Below are positions 41,364 through 50,026 of a stretch of 59,179 bases of DNA, one piece after another. This DNA is from Streptomyces sp. PH10-H1. Lineage in GTDB: Bacteria; Actinomycetota; Actinomycetes; Streptomycetales; Streptomycetaceae. Under the pieces are notes generated by a model. The model did not search any database. It was not told the origin of the DNA and worked only from the letters and a program-made list of their open reading frames with translations. The position numbers and the translations under genes are program-made. Position 1 is the first letter of the stretch; every line of letters begins with the position of its first letter. The DNA lies in NCBI RefSeq assembly GCF_030063355.1, contig NZ_JASISZ010000057.1, forward strand, positions 1 through 59,179. The letters run 5' to 3'.

Positions 41364-42742
41364 TTAGTACTGCAACCGCATGTGGGGGTGGTGGCCTCGG
41401 CGTTGGTAGTGGCATCTGCGGGCGCGGGCTTGGCTGCGGCGTCGGAAGCGTGACCAGTGCAGATGATGGTCGTTGTCCAGGTGGTGGGGCGTGAGGACGA
41501 GGTGCCCGATCATGCGGCGGATCTCGGGGACGCTGAGAGGTATGAGGTCGTGCTCGTCGCCGGCGCTGCCCCTTTTGTGGTTTCTGTGGCGCGGATGGCG
41601 GTCAGGTAGGCGAGAGCGGCCATCGCCAGGGTGATGTGCCGGTACCAGGCCCGGAACAGCCGTACCTGGTAGTGGTCCAGGCCGCATTCGCCCTTCGCGA
41701 TCTGGAAGCATTCCTCCACCTGCCAGCGCGCGCCCGCCACCGTGACCAGGTCCTTCAACCGGGTCGCGGTGGGCCCGTAGCAGACGTAGTAGGCGATCTT
41801 GGTCGGATCGGTCAGGCTGCGGCGGGCCAGCACCCAGTGTCCGAACCCATCAGCCCAGTCGGGCCGGATCGCGATGCGGGCCCAGTGGTAGATCCGCTGG
41901 CCGTGGGCGCCGGCCCCGGCCGAGATCCGCTTCCACCCCTGCGCGGGCAGCGCGGCCACCAGATCCTCGACCCGCACCTGCCAGCCGTCGGTCGTGGTCA
42001 CGGTGTCGTTGAGCTTGGTGGCCAGCACATGCGCCACCTTGCGTTCCTCCAGCCACATCCTGAAGTCCTTGACCTGCCCGTATGCCTCGTCCGCGGTGAC
42101 CCAGGCGAAGGGCACCGCCGCGTCGATGGCCCGTTGCAGCATCCACTTGAGGTGCTCGGTCTTCGTGGCGAACGGCACCTCGTCACCGATCCCGGCCGCC
42201 CGGCACCGTGCCCGGTCGTCCGTCCAGGACCGCGGAACATAAAGCTCCCGGTCGATCAACGCCCGCCCCCTGGCTGAGGCGTAGGCCAAAAACGTGCCGA
42301 TCTGGCAATTCTCGGTGCGGCCCGCGGTGCCGGAATATTGCCGCTGCACGCCCGCTGACCTGGTGCCCTTCTTCAGGAAGCCGGTGTCGTCACCGATCAG
42401 CACCCCGTCCGGGGACCCGATGCTCTCCACGACGAAGTCCCGCACATCATCACGGACCGCGTCCTGGTCCCACTCGGAGTGATTCAACAGACGCTGCACA
42501 CCATCGGGGCGGAGCTGACCGACCTGCTCGGCCAGCGTCCACCCATTCTTCTTCTCCAACGGAGCCAGCAAACCCATCAGATAGTCCAAAGCCCGCTCAC
42601 GTGGCTCCGACCTGCCAAAACGCCCTGCGAACCGGGCATGCAACCCTTCTACACCCGCAGCCCACGACTCGACCCGCCCCACCGTCAACGATTCGTCACA
42701 CAGACGGACCAACGAGCCACACCGCCAACAGTCACACCACAT
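41364..42742 (-). pseudogene. IS701-family transposase, frameshifted near the C-terminus
   Basis: Long frame from ATG 42742: ALDYLMGLLAPLEKKNGWTL, SPDGVLIGDDTGFLKKGTRS (catalytic Asp), PFAWVTADEAYGQVKDFRMW (second Asp) and RWQVEECFQIAKGECGLDHY (Glu), the DDE layout of IS701. At about 41570 the frame slips; the expected tail, SAGDEHDLIPLSVPEIRRMI and RFRRRSQARARRCHYQRRGH, continues one base out to the stop inside the left repeat. Catalytic residues are intact, so activity depends on whether the tail matters or the shift is a read error. Confidence 0.85.
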
Positions 42743-42758
42743 GCGGTTGCAGTACTAA
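41364..42758 (-). mobile_element. IS701-type insertion sequence
   Basis: Bounded by 22-bp inverted repeats that match perfectly: TTAGTACTGCAACCGCATGT (start of the left end, 41364-41385) and its complement at 42737-42758. The element is 1,395 bp and contains a single transposase gene. No direct target duplication is visible (flanks CTC and TGG), and the SDR gene on its right does not resume on its left, so an adjacent deletion has occurred. Confidence 0.85.
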
Positions 42759-43025
42759 TGGTGTTGACGATCGATCCGCTGCCGGAGGCGAGCATCACCG
42801 GGAGTTGGTGCTTCATGCAGTTCCAGACCCCGCGGACGTTGACGTCCATCGCCCGCTCGTAGACCTCGTCGGCCGTTTCGTGCAGCGAGCTCTCCAGCGT
42901 CCCGTAGCCGGCGTTGTTGAAGGCGGCATGCAGGCGCCGAAGTGCTGCACCGCAGCCTCGACCGTGCGGCGCACGTCGGCGGAGACGGTGACATCGCCCG
43001 GTACAGCGAGGGCTTTGCACGAGCA
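42759..43025 (-). pseudogene. short-chain dehydrogenase fragment
   Basis: Contains KALAVPGDVTVSADVRRTVE, then (after a one-base shift at about 42935) LHAAFNNAGYGTLESSLHET, YERAMDVNVRGVWNCMKHQL and GSGSIVNTIS. NNAG and the following strands are the classical SDR cofactor core. It lacks the N-terminal GxxxGxG and, because the IS701-type element sits at 42758, the catalytic YxxxK part. Confidence 0.75.
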
Positions 43026-43131
43026 TACGGATGGCCGGACCTCCCGCGCCGGGCCTTCCACACCCGACCGCCCACCCCGCGACCGGCCGCGCCGGCGGCC
43101 GCCGCCTGAAGGGGCGGTGAGCACCAAGTGG

Positions 43132-43704
43132 TCAGGCGTCGGCCTGAATTCGGGCGTGCAGGTGCATGTCGTGCCAGCCATCGGCATGCAGAAGAGCACT
43201 GCGCTTCGTTCCCTCATAGGCGAATCCCGCCTTCACCGCCACCCGGCAGGACGGGCCGTTCGCCACGGAATGCTGCAGGTCGATCCGATGCAGACCCAGA
43301 TCATCCAGAGCCCACCCGCTGACCGCGACGGCCGCGCGGACCGCTGCGCCACGACCACGGGCCTCGGGCGTCACCCAGTACGCGATCTCGGCGGACCCCT
43401 CGGCCAGGTCTATGACACGAAGGGCGGCCCGGCCCATGACCTCCGGTCCGGTGATGGCCCAATGCGCGGCAGTTTCCCTGCGCCACGCCTCGTTGTATGA
43501 GGCGATCATCCGCTGGGCCTCTGCCGGGGATTCGACGCTGCGCACGCCCCAGCGCTGGATCGCCGGGTCCCCGAACGCGGCCAGGAGTGCGTCCGTATCA
43601 GCCTCCTCCCACGGCCGCAGGAGGAGATCACCAGCCTGCAGCACAGGCTGTTCGGTCTCGCTGAGGGAACCGGCGGGCAGAATCGGAGTGGTGAGGCGTG
43701 CCAT
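43132..43704 (-). CDS. GNAT-family N-acetyltransferase (RimJ/RimL type)
   Basis: 190 residues. LLLRPWEEADTDALLAAFGD at the N-terminus, MGRAALRVIDLAEGSAEIAY and the acetyl-CoA loop VTPEARGRGAAVRAAVAVSG, then RIDLQHSVANGPSCRVAVKA GFAYEGTKRS-type motif B (shown in part). Typical of Acetyltransf_3 enzymes that acetylate protein N-termini or small amines. Stop 43132; the start at 43704 has no outstanding ribosome site. Stands alone. Confidence 0.85.
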   Translation of the reverse strand: MARLTTPILPAGSLSETEQPVLQAGDLLLRPWEEADTDALLAAFGDPAIQRWGVRSVESPAEAQRMIASYNEAWRRETAAHWAITGPEVMGRAALRVIDLAEGSAEIAYWVTPEARGRGAAVRAAVAVSGWALDDLGLHRIDLQHSVANGPSCRVAVKAGFAYEGTKRSALLHADGWHDMHLHARIQADA

Positions 43705-43904
43705 GCCGCCATTCGATCACAGCACCATTCATCATGCTTGAACCGGGCCGCGCGGAGCACCATCGGCTGCCCGGCTCCCCAAGAGTCACCCCCGGCGACG
43801 GCACCCGCCGTCTGGGGTACCCTCAACCAATTCGGCGGGGGGGCAACCCAGGCGGCAGCCCGGTCAGGCGTGTCCGGGGGCAAATCCTGTGGCGCCGGGT
43901 GGTG

Positions 43905-45128
43905 TTACTTCTGCGTCCAGACCTGGTTGGGCTGGGTACCTCCGCCGCGGCAGTCCCAGATCTGCAGCAGCGCGCCGTTGGACGAGCCGCCGGCGTCCAG
44001 GCACTTGCCGGACTGGGGATTGGTGACGGTGCCGTTGGCGTTGAACTGCCACTGCTGCGCGCCGGATCCGTTGCACGACCAGAGCTGCACATGGGCCCCG
44101 TTGGCCGTGGAACCGGCGGCCACGTCGAGGCACTTGCCGCTCTGCGGGTTCACGACCTTGCCGCCGTCGCGCTTCCACTGCTGGTTCCAGCCGGTGCCGC
44201 AGTCCCACAACTGCACGGGCGTGCCGTCGTAGGTGCCCCACTCCTTCAAGTCCAGGCAACGGCTGCTCTGCTGTCCGACGATGGTGCCCGGCGTACCGCC
44301 ACCGCCGCCACCGCCGGTGCTGCCACCCGTGCCGCCCGAGCCGTTGGAGTCGTACGAGAAGGAGTTCACGGCCAGTCCGGGGCCGCCGACCCACGGCTCG
44401 AATCCGAACTGCACGCTGGTCATGTACCAGGCCGGCTGGAGGTAGCCGCGGCTGATCGAGTCGTTGGTGAAGTCCTTGATGTTCACCGTGACCGAATTGG
44501 TGGTCTGCTGGCGGACGTAGGAGACGGTGTTCCAGGCGATGCCGTTGTTCTGACGGCCGTACCACACGTCCCAGTTGGCGCCCTCGATCCAGACCGTGCC
44601 GACCTTGGTTCCGAACGGTGAGGGCGGCCCGGCGTGGCTGGCCCAGATCATCATCTCTTCCCCGTTGTTCTGGCCCGACGGGTTGGAGCTGGTGTCGAAC
44701 CAGATGTCGTAGGCGGCGTCCCACTGGCCGTCGGCGGTGGAGAAGTTGACGCTGGACTGCGGGTTGCCGAAGGACGACACCTGCAGCGGCAGGCCGTTGC
44801 CGGTGGAGCAGTTGCCGTAGTGGCAGCCGGCGTAGATCGAGGGGTATGCGGCGGGGGCGCCGCCGGTGCCCACGTTGTGCCAGCCCTTGGTGACGTTGAA
44901 GCCGTCATCGTTCACGTCGATGCACTGCTCGATCGAGTCGCCCCACTCGTTGTTCTGGACGACGTACTTGCCGCCCGACACCTTCATGCTGTCGGTCTTG
45001 CCGCACAGGGTGGTGCTCGCGGACGCCGACGAAGCACTGGTCAGCGAGAGGGTCGCTACCAGCAGGGCAGCCACAAGTGCTGCCAGTGCCGCAGCCACGC
45101 GATGTGGCTTCAGATGGGATCTGAGCAT
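43905..45128 (-). CDS. secreted GH12 endoglucanase/xyloglucanase with CBM13 lectin domain
   Basis: 407 residues. Signal peptide 1-36 (AALAALVAALLVATLSLTSA), then a GH12 catalytic domain (about 40-270): KYVVQNNEWGDSIEQCIDVN, AAYPSIYAGCHYGNCS, nucleophile Glu in NNGEEMMIW, acid/base Glu in VQFGFEPWVGGPGLAVNSF. A Gly-rich linker leads to a C-terminal ricin-type beta-trefoil (about 285-407) with three QxW repeats (SRCLDLKEWG, GKCLDVAAGS, GKCLDAGGSS). It would cut beta-1,4-glucans or xyloglucan outside the cell. ATG 45128 has GAAAGGA, and a CebR-type operator lies 79 bp upstream. Confidence 0.92.
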   Translation of the reverse strand: MLRSHLKPHRVAAALAALVAALLVATLSLTSASSASASTTLCGKTDSMKVSGGKYVVQNNEWGDSIEQCIDVNDDGFNVTKGWHNVGTGGAPAAYPSIYAGCHYGNCSTGNGLPLQVSSFGNPQSSVNFSTADGQWDAAYDIWFDTSSNPSGQNNGEEMMIWASHAGPPSPFGTKVGTVWIEGANWDVWYGRQNNGIAWNTVSYVRQQTTNSVTVNIKDFTNDSISRGYLQPAWYMTSVQFGFEPWVGGPGLAVNSFSYDSNGSGGTGGSTGGGGGGGTPGTIVGQQSSRCLDLKEWGTYDGTPVQLWDCGTGWNQQWKRDGGKVVNPQSGKCLDVAAGSTANGAHVQLWSCNGSGAQQWQFNANGTVTNPQSGKCLDAGGSSNGALLQIWDCRGGGTQPNQVWTQK

Positions 45129-45206
45129 GGGAGTCCTTTCGATCGCCGGGTGGGCTGCTGCCGCACCCGGACGGTGGGGGGATGCACTCGGAGGCGCCAA
45201 GAACCG

Positions 45207-45220
45207 TGGGAGCGCTCCCG
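45207..45220. promoter_or_regulatory. CebR/CelR-type operator
   Basis: TGGGAGCGCTCCCG differs in one base from the known cellobiose-repressor operator TGGGAGCGCTCCCA of actinobacteria. It lies 79-92 bp before the GH12 start and should link its expression to cello-oligosaccharides. Confidence 0.85.
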
Positions 45221-45784
45221 TTTGCGGGAACACGGGAACACCAACGCCGTCTCTTCGGAAGTGACATGAGGGGACACTCGGGCCAACGCGGCCCGCCAGA
45301 GCCGCCTCCGAGGCAGAAGAACCGTTACGTGGCATGTGAGTTCGCCCAACTCGTTCACGCCGTGACACATGAAGCCAGCGAGGCTGATCCACTGTCAAGC
45401 GGTGTGCGTACGTTCACTTTGTGAAGCCAAGGCGGGATGCTCCTGACAGGCGCGAATGGTTGATCTCGAATACGGGAGTGCCGATCCGGCATCTGTCGCT
45501 GGGGAGCGAGCGACCCGCTTCATCGGATTTGAGGCCCTACAGGCAGGGCAATGGGCCACTTCGTCATCCACGTAAGCGGGAGCCGGGCATCAACGCACGG
45601 GTCATTTCGTGCCCGGCGGGCACGTGACGAGCACCGTGAGCCGTCCGACCTCGGTGCCACGATGAATTCACCAGTCAAACGTTGACCGGGCAACTGGCTC
45701 GGTTGCCGCATCGCTCTCTGTCCGATGCGGACGTGGGTCTTGCCGAGGCGGTCGGGCCGGGACTACCGTGCCGTCCCGGACTAG
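45221..45784. other. intergenic region without a supportable gene
   Basis: About 560 bases between the GH12 promoter and the TetR operator. Open frames exist on the + strand (for example 45421-45627) but none has known similarity or a good start. Confidence 0.4.
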
Positions 45785-45826
45785 TAATTAGCTAGTAGCT
45801 ACTAATAATTAGCTAGTAGCTACTAA
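45785..45826 (+). promoter_or_regulatory. tandem 21-bp repeat, probable TetR operator
   Basis: Two exact, adjacent copies (45785-45805, 45806-45826) of an AT-rich unit beginning TAATTAGC. Each contains the perfect palindrome TAGTAGCTACTA. In this GC-rich sequence the AT-rich block stands out. It lies about 140 bp upstream of the TetR gene at 45964. Confidence 0.7.
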
Positions 45827-45963
45827 CTACTTCGCCCTGGTAGCCACTGGCGAGACGAGTCGCGGCCGTCTGAGCGCAGATCGCGCGATGACCGCACATG
45901 AGCTGGCCGGACGGCCGGCTGGCCAGGCCGACGATGGCGCCCGATGGGAGGGTCTTGGTAAAG

Positions 45964-46629
45964 ATGGCTGAGAGCGCGCCCTCGTACCGGCGCGATCGGC
46001 CGCGACTGCCGGCCGCCGAGCGACGGCGCCAGATCACCGACGTGTCCTCCGTCCTGATCGCCGAGCGCGGTTTCTGGGGTCTGTCGATGCAGGATGTGGC
46101 AGATGGGTGCGGGCTGACCGTTCCCGGCGTGCTGCGCCATGTCGGCTCCAAGGCAGGCTTGCTCATCGCGGTGCTGGAACACCGGGACATCGAGGATGCC
46201 CGATCCCTTCGAGCGGAACTCGGCGTCGGTGAGGACGAGGTCCCGGACGAGTGGTCCGCCGGCGGTCCCGAAGGGGTCGACCTGCGGCGGTTGTGCTCGG
46301 CGACCATGCGGCGCAACGCGGAGCAGCCGGAATTCGTACGGCTCTTCACCGTGCTGGAGGCCGAGTCGCTGACACCGAGCCATCCCGCACACGCCTACTT
46401 CGCGAACCGGCAGAAGCAGGCGATGGCTGCCTTCGCCTCCCTGGCCAGAGACATCAGCGACCGTCCGGAGTCACTCGCCCGGCACATCGTGGCGATGATG
46501 GACGGCCTTCAGATCCAGTGGCTGCGTGCACCGGAGACGGTCGACCTGGTCCGGGAATGGGAGGTCGCCGCCGGGATGCTGTTCGGCGAACCGGAGGGTG
46601 ACGCGCGTACGAAGAAGCGGATCGGCTGA
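45964..46629 (+). CDS. TetR-family transcriptional regulator
   Basis: 221 residues. HTH at about 20-65: RRRQITDVSSVLIAERGFWG, LSMQDVADGCGLTVPGVLRH, VGSKAGLLIAVLEHRD; the C-terminal domain resembles TetR_C_6-like ligand domains (AMAAFASLARDISDRPESLA, MDGLQIQWLRAPETVDLVRE). ATG 45964 is chosen; ATG 45934 and the frame start 45898 are alternatives. The tandem repeat upstream suggests autoregulation. No obvious partner gene. Confidence 0.85.
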   Translation: MAESAPSYRRDRPRLPAAERRRQITDVSSVLIAERGFWGLSMQDVADGCGLTVPGVLRHVGSKAGLLIAVLEHRDIEDARSLRAELGVGEDEVPDEWSAGGPEGVDLRRLCSATMRRNAEQPEFVRLFTVLEAESLTPSHPAHAYFANRQKQAMAAFASLARDISDRPESLARHIVAMMDGLQIQWLRAPETVDLVREWEVAAGMLFGEPEGDARTKKRIG

Positions 46630-46982
46630 CGAGCCGCGACGGTGGCTCGGCCGCACGTGATCGCGTGCGGCCGATCGGCATCTTCGCGACATACTTCCTC
46701 GCCTCAGCGAGCAGATGCTGGCCGAGTTGAACGTCGACACGGGCGCCACGCCCGGATTTCTCACCGGCACCGCAGGCTCGGCAACCGCCCCCGACACGGG
46801 CCAGGACCCGGCCGAGGAGCCCGCATCGGCCCGGCGCGCACGTATGCAGACAAAGAAGCCATCGCCCCGATGTCCGGAAGTGTCCAGACGGCAGTTCGGA
46901 TTACCCCGCACCCCTTTCGGCTACTACCCCTGGTGCCGAAGAGGGCACCGACTGTAATCGTCACCTTCGGAGGGGACCTTTC
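46630..46982. other. intergenic, possible small remnant
   Basis: A + strand frame near 46690-46790 reads LRDILPRLSEQMLAELNVDT, which looks coding but has no start or known family. Otherwise nothing supportable before the ORF at 46983. Confidence 0.3.
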
Positions 46983-47399
46983 ATGGCCGACCAGAACACA
47001 CCGAGCGCACAACAGATCAGCGAAGCGCTGAACTCCGCGGGACCGATCGTGCTGGCTCCGGGCCCCAGGGAGCAGCCCACCCAGGTCCCGCCGTCGCCTC
47101 ACGACGTGTGGGACCTGCCGAACGGGACAGCGTGGGTGTACTACGGCGAGGGCAAGAGCAGCCTGACCCACCCCCACCACCCGGGCCAACCACACCCCGA
47201 CACACCGGCAGAGACCTCCACCCCCAACAACGTGACAACACCCTACAACTCCCACCGGCCCCATCAGGGCATCGCCAACGCCCGCCCGCTGCACCTGCTG
47301 CCGGTTCCGGTCACCGATCCGGAGCAGATCACCCACTTCGACATCCGCAGACGCGAACGACTCGGCGGCATCCTCCACGAATACCAACACGCCGCGTGA
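46983..47399 (+). CDS. chimeric ORF: unknown N-terminus joined to a transposase integrase-core tail
   Basis: 138 residues from ATG 46983 (GGAGGGG site). Residues 1-60 (MADQNTPSAQQISEALNSAG, VWDLPNGTAWVYYGEGKSSL) have no recognised family. Residues about 87-138 (NSHRPHQGIANARPLHLLPV, IRRRERLGGILHEYQHAA) are the C-terminus of an IS481/IS3-type integrase-core transposase. The junction is in frame, so a hybrid protein could be made with the host gene's ribosome site; it lacks all DDE residues. Confidence 0.65.
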   Translation: MADQNTPSAQQISEALNSAGPIVLAPGPREQPTQVPPSPHDVWDLPNGTAWVYYGEGKSSLTHPHHPGQPHPDTPAETSTPNNVTTPYNSHRPHQGIANARPLHLLPVPVTDPEQITHFDIRRRERLGGILHEYQHAA

Positions 47400-47432
47400 A
47401 CTGGGCGGATGAGGTTTTCGGCAGGGGCACCG

Positions 47433-48407
47433 TCACACGGTGATGGCGACCTTCGCGCGCGCGTGGTCCACTTCGAGGTACCGGATGGCCTCGGGTACCT
47501 CGCTCAACGGGTAGGTCCGGTCAATGACCGGGGTGACCTGTCCGGACTCGGCGAGTTCCCTCAGCGCCGCCAGGTTCTCCTTGCTCGGCGTCGCCGTGAG
47601 TACGAGCAGCCGATGGCGGGCGAAGCGGGACAGCGCCTGCCCCCTGAGGATGAGACCCATCGGCCCGACCAGACTGCCGCCTTCGGACACGCCCCCGCCA
47701 GACAGCACGAGCGTCCCCGCGGGTGTCAGCGCGCGTCGGCACTCGGTCAGCGAACGGTTGCCCACCAGGTCGAACACGACGTCGTACCGTTCTCCGTTCC
47801 GGGTGAAGTCTTCCCGGGTGTAGTCGATGACGTGGTCCGCGCCGATCGACCGGACCAGGTCCACGTTTCGCGTACTGCACACGCCGGTCACTTCCGCGCC
47901 GAACACCTTGGCGATCTGTACGGCGAACGTCCCCACGCCACCTGAAGCACCATTGACCAGGACCTTCTGTCCCGGCTGCACTCGCCCCAGATCGCGCAGG
48001 CCCATGAGGGCGGTGTTCCCCGCCAGTGGCACCGCGGCCGCCTGCTCGAACGTCAGGTTGGCCGGTTTCGACTCCACCACGTTGTCCGGGGCACACACGT
48101 ACTCGGCAAATGCTCCGTCGGCTTCGCCGAATACCTCGTCACCGGGACGGAACCGTTTCACGTCCATGCCCACCGCTTCCACCCGACCCGCGAAGTCCGT
48201 GCCCCGGATCTTCGTCTTCGGCCTGCCGAACCCGAACACCAGGCGCACCAGGTACGGGTCGCCCCGCATGAGGTGCCAGTCGCGCGCGTTGACCGCGGCC
48301 GCGTGGACCCGTACCAGCACCTCATGGTCGGCGGCCACCGGCTTGTCGACCTCCCTGAGCTCCAGAACGTCAGGTGAGCCGTACCGGTCCTGAACGATCG
48401 CCTTCAT
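47433..48407 (-). CDS. zinc-independent MDR-type NAD(P)-dependent oxidoreductase (quinone-reductase-like)
   Basis: 324 residues. MKAIVQDRYGSPDVLELREV, HAAAVNARDWHLMRG and TDFAGRVEAVGMDVKRFRPG form the GroES-like domain; GQKVLVNGASGGVGTFAVQI is the nucleotide-binding motif. It lacks the structural zinc Cys cluster, as in quinone oxidoreductases. ATG 48407 follows GGAGA. It probably reduces quinones or alpha,beta-unsaturated carbonyls with NADPH. Monocistronic. Confidence 0.88.
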   Translation of the reverse strand: MKAIVQDRYGSPDVLELREVDKPVAADHEVLVRVHAAAVNARDWHLMRGDPYLVRLVFGFGRPKTKIRGTDFAGRVEAVGMDVKRFRPGDEVFGEADGAFAEYVCAPDNVVESKPANLTFEQAAAVPLAGNTALMGLRDLGRVQPGQKVLVNGASGGVGTFAVQIAKVFGAEVTGVCSTRNVDLVRSIGADHVIDYTREDFTRNGERYDVVFDLVGNRSLTECRRALTPAGTLVLSGGGVSEGGSLVGPMGLILRGQALSRFARHRLLVLTATPSKENLAALRELAESGQVTPVIDRTYPLSEVPEAIRYLEVDHARAKVAITV

Positions 48408-48642
48408 CGGGTCTCCGTAACGCGCGGGTCAGTGCGGAATGGATCGGCTGGCCGGAGAGTCAGCACCACTCATGACCGTAGGCGAGTGACCTCAATGCGC
48501 GCATCGGGGGCAATCCCTAGGTGACGCACGGATCTCCCGCATGTCGGGCACGATCTGGCACGCGGGCCCGTCGGACTGATTGGACGATAAGCGCCCTGGT
48601 TCCGGGAGACGGACTCCCGAGGGCAGCTACCGACCGTCACCA

Positions 48643-48685
48643 GTGCTCATGATCACCCGGATTTGCTCAGACGGTGCTCATGATC
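48643..48685 (+). repeat. 12-bp direct repeat near the IS6-type end
   Basis: GTGCTCATGATC occurs at 48643-48654 and 48674-48685. One copy may be part of the left inverted repeat of the IS6-type element whose gene begins at 48763. Confidence 0.5.
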
Positions 48686-48762
48686 TGCCGACAGGGTGCT
48701 GTCACGTTGTCGGGCGTCTGTGGAATGATCTTGTGGTTGGTTGTCGTCGGAGGGGTCGTTTC

Positions 48763-49097
48763 GTGTCGTCCGGGTCGCCGTCGTACAGCAATCACCGGTA
48801 TCCGGTGGAGGTGATCTCGCACTGCGTGTGGCTGTACTTCCGGTTCCCGCTGTCGTTCCGCGAGGTCGAGGAACTGATGCTCGAGCGCGGCGTCATCGTC
48901 TCCCACGAGACGATCCGCCGATGGTGTCTGAAGTTCGGGCAGGACTACGCGAACGCGCTGCGCCGCAGGCGCCCGCGGCCCGGCGACAAGTGGCACCTGG
49001 ACGAGGTCTTCATCAAGGTCAACGGCGAGCAGAAGTACCTGTGGCGGGCCGTGGACACCGACGGCAACGTCCTGGACATCCTCGTCCAGAACCACCG
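48763..49097 (+). pseudogene. IS6-family transposase, N-terminal part
   Basis: GTG 48763 starts a frame with NHRYPVEVISHCVWLYFRFP, LSFREVEELMLERGVIVSHE and TIRRWCLKFGQDYANALRRR (HTH), then the first two DDE residues (KWHLDEVFIKVNGEQKYLWR, AVDTDGNVLDILVQNHR). It breaks off at about 49097, before the catalytic Glu, where IS110 sequence begins. Confidence 0.85.
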
Positions 49098-50015
49098 GGC
49101 GACGCCCATGCGCTGGCCGATATGGTCCGCATCGACCGGGCCCAGCTGCGGCCGGTGGCCGGAGACAGCGAGCAGGCGCAGGCCGTCAAGGTCGTCGCCC
49201 GCGCCCACCAGACCCTGATCTGGGAACGCACCCGCACCTTCCACAGGTTGCGCACCGCGCTGCGCGAGTACTTCCCCGCCGCCCTGAACGCCTACGCGGA
49301 TCTGACGCTGACCAGCACTGACGCGCTGGAACTGCTGATCAAGGCACCCACACCGGCAGCGGCCGTGAAGCTGACCCGCACCCAGATCACCGCAGTCCTG
49401 GCCCGCCACCGCCGACACCATCGCGACGCGAAGGCGGCCACCATCCAAACCGCCCTGCGTGAGCCGCAGCTCGGCCTGCCCGAACAGGTCACCGCCGCCT
49501 ACGCGGCCACCACCACGGCCCACGCCCGGCTGCTGATCGCGCTGAACGAGCAGATCACCGCGATGGAAGTACAGGTGAAGAAGCATTTTCTGGCGCACCC
49601 GGACGCTGAGATCTACCTCTCGATGCCCGGCATCGCAGAGATCACCGGCGCCCGGGTGCTCGCCGAGTTCAGAGACGACCCCACCCGCTACGACAGCGCG
49701 AAAGCCCGCAAGAACTACGCCGGCACCAGCCCGATCACCCGGGCCTCCGGCAAAAGCCACCACGTCCAAGCCCGCTACGTCCGCAACAACCGCCTCGCCG
49801 ACGCCCTCCAGACCCAGGCGTTCTCCGCCCTGCGCGCCTCACCCGGCGCCCGCAAGTACTACGACAAACAACGCGCCCGCGAAGTCGGCTACAACCCCGC
49901 CCTCCGCCAGGTCGGCAACCGCCTCGTCGGCATCCTCCACGGCTGCCTCAAAACCCTCACCCACTACGACGAAGCAACCGCCTGGTCACACCACGCCCAC
50001 CCCCATACCGCTTGA
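49098..50015 (+). pseudogene. IS110-family transposase, C-terminal part
   Basis: The frame reads GDAHALADMVRIDRAQLRPV, RAHQTLIWERTRTFHRLRTA and the Transposase_20 domain (EIYLSMPGIAEITGARVLAE, YAGTSPITRASGKSHHVQAR) to TGA 50015. The N-terminal RuvC-like DEDD part with the first Asp and Glu is missing and replaced by the IS6 fragment. IS110 enzymes use a bridge RNA made from the element's end; with the 5' end gone this copy lacks both. Confidence 0.85.
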
Positions 50016-50026
50016 CACCAAACGAC

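Noticed and set aside
43820..43900. G-rich stretch considered as a possible tRNA
   Set aside because: I could not fold a cloverleaf with a T-loop GTTCGA-type sequence and matching acceptor arms on either strand.
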